Assembly: GCA_964343305.1 (NCBI GenBank)
Contig: CAYFJO010000614.1
Span: forward strand, 1 to 5,715
Direction of reading: 5' to 3'
Source of the DNA: CAYFJO01 sp964343305
GTDB lineage: Bacteria > Planctomycetota > Planctomycetia > Pirellulales > Pirellulaceae
Length of the DNA stretch: 5,715 nt
The notes beneath the pieces are model-generated. The model was given only the letters and a program-made list of their open reading frames with translations, was not told the origin of the DNA and ran no database searches. The translations under genes were made by a program, and so were the position numbers. This document shows positions 5,709-5,715 of this stretch, piece by piece; the stretch's first letter is position 1, and each line of letters opens with the position of its first letter.

Positions 5709-5715
5709 GCTTTTT

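Overview
The window looks like a piece of a Planctomycetota genome (Pirellulales/Planctomycetales type). The main reason is a gene pair almost diagnostic of that phylum: a secreted PSCyt1-PSCyt2-PSD1 protein (DUF1549/DUF1553 family) followed by a Tat-exported DUF1501 protein. Moderately high GC, export signals on all three genes whose starts are visible, and palindrome-rich spacers fit this. The assignment rests on remembered family motifs, since no search was possible.

Layout, all genes on the + strand. (1) Positions 2-439 hold the C-terminal 145 residues of a PhoD-like metallophosphatase whose start lies outside the window. (2) Positions 471-3179 encode a 902-residue PSCyt1/PSCyt2/PSD1 protein with two CxxCH haem-binding-type motifs. 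(3) The 73-base gap that follows is filled almost entirely by a 25-bp-arm inverted repeat (3182-3240). (4) Positions 3253-4716 encode a 487-residue DUF1501 protein with a twin-arginine signal. (5) A second, smaller palindrome (4721-4749) starts four bases after that stop. (6) From 4789, starting at TTG, an unrecognised secreted protein runs 151 codons to a premature stop at 5244. Coding-like sequence continues in the +1 frame from about 5222 to about 5613, so the gene looks frameshifted. (7) The last 100 bases carry stacked palindromes (5614-5644, 5661-5672) and an intrinsic-terminator-like hairpin with a T-tract (5677-5708).

How the genes may work together: genes 2 and 3 are probably co-transcribed and both products are exported, so they are likely partners outside the cytoplasm. 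Their biochemical role is not established; a redox/haem-linked function acting with an alkaline-phosphatase-fold protein is inference. The upstream PhoD-like phosphatase may belong to the same expression unit (31-base gap), but relatedness of function is not shown. No mobile-element gene, RNA gene or CRISPR array was seen. The least explained parts are the palindrome family that sits right after stop codons and the broken third secreted gene. There is no gene-free stretch longer than 300 bases.
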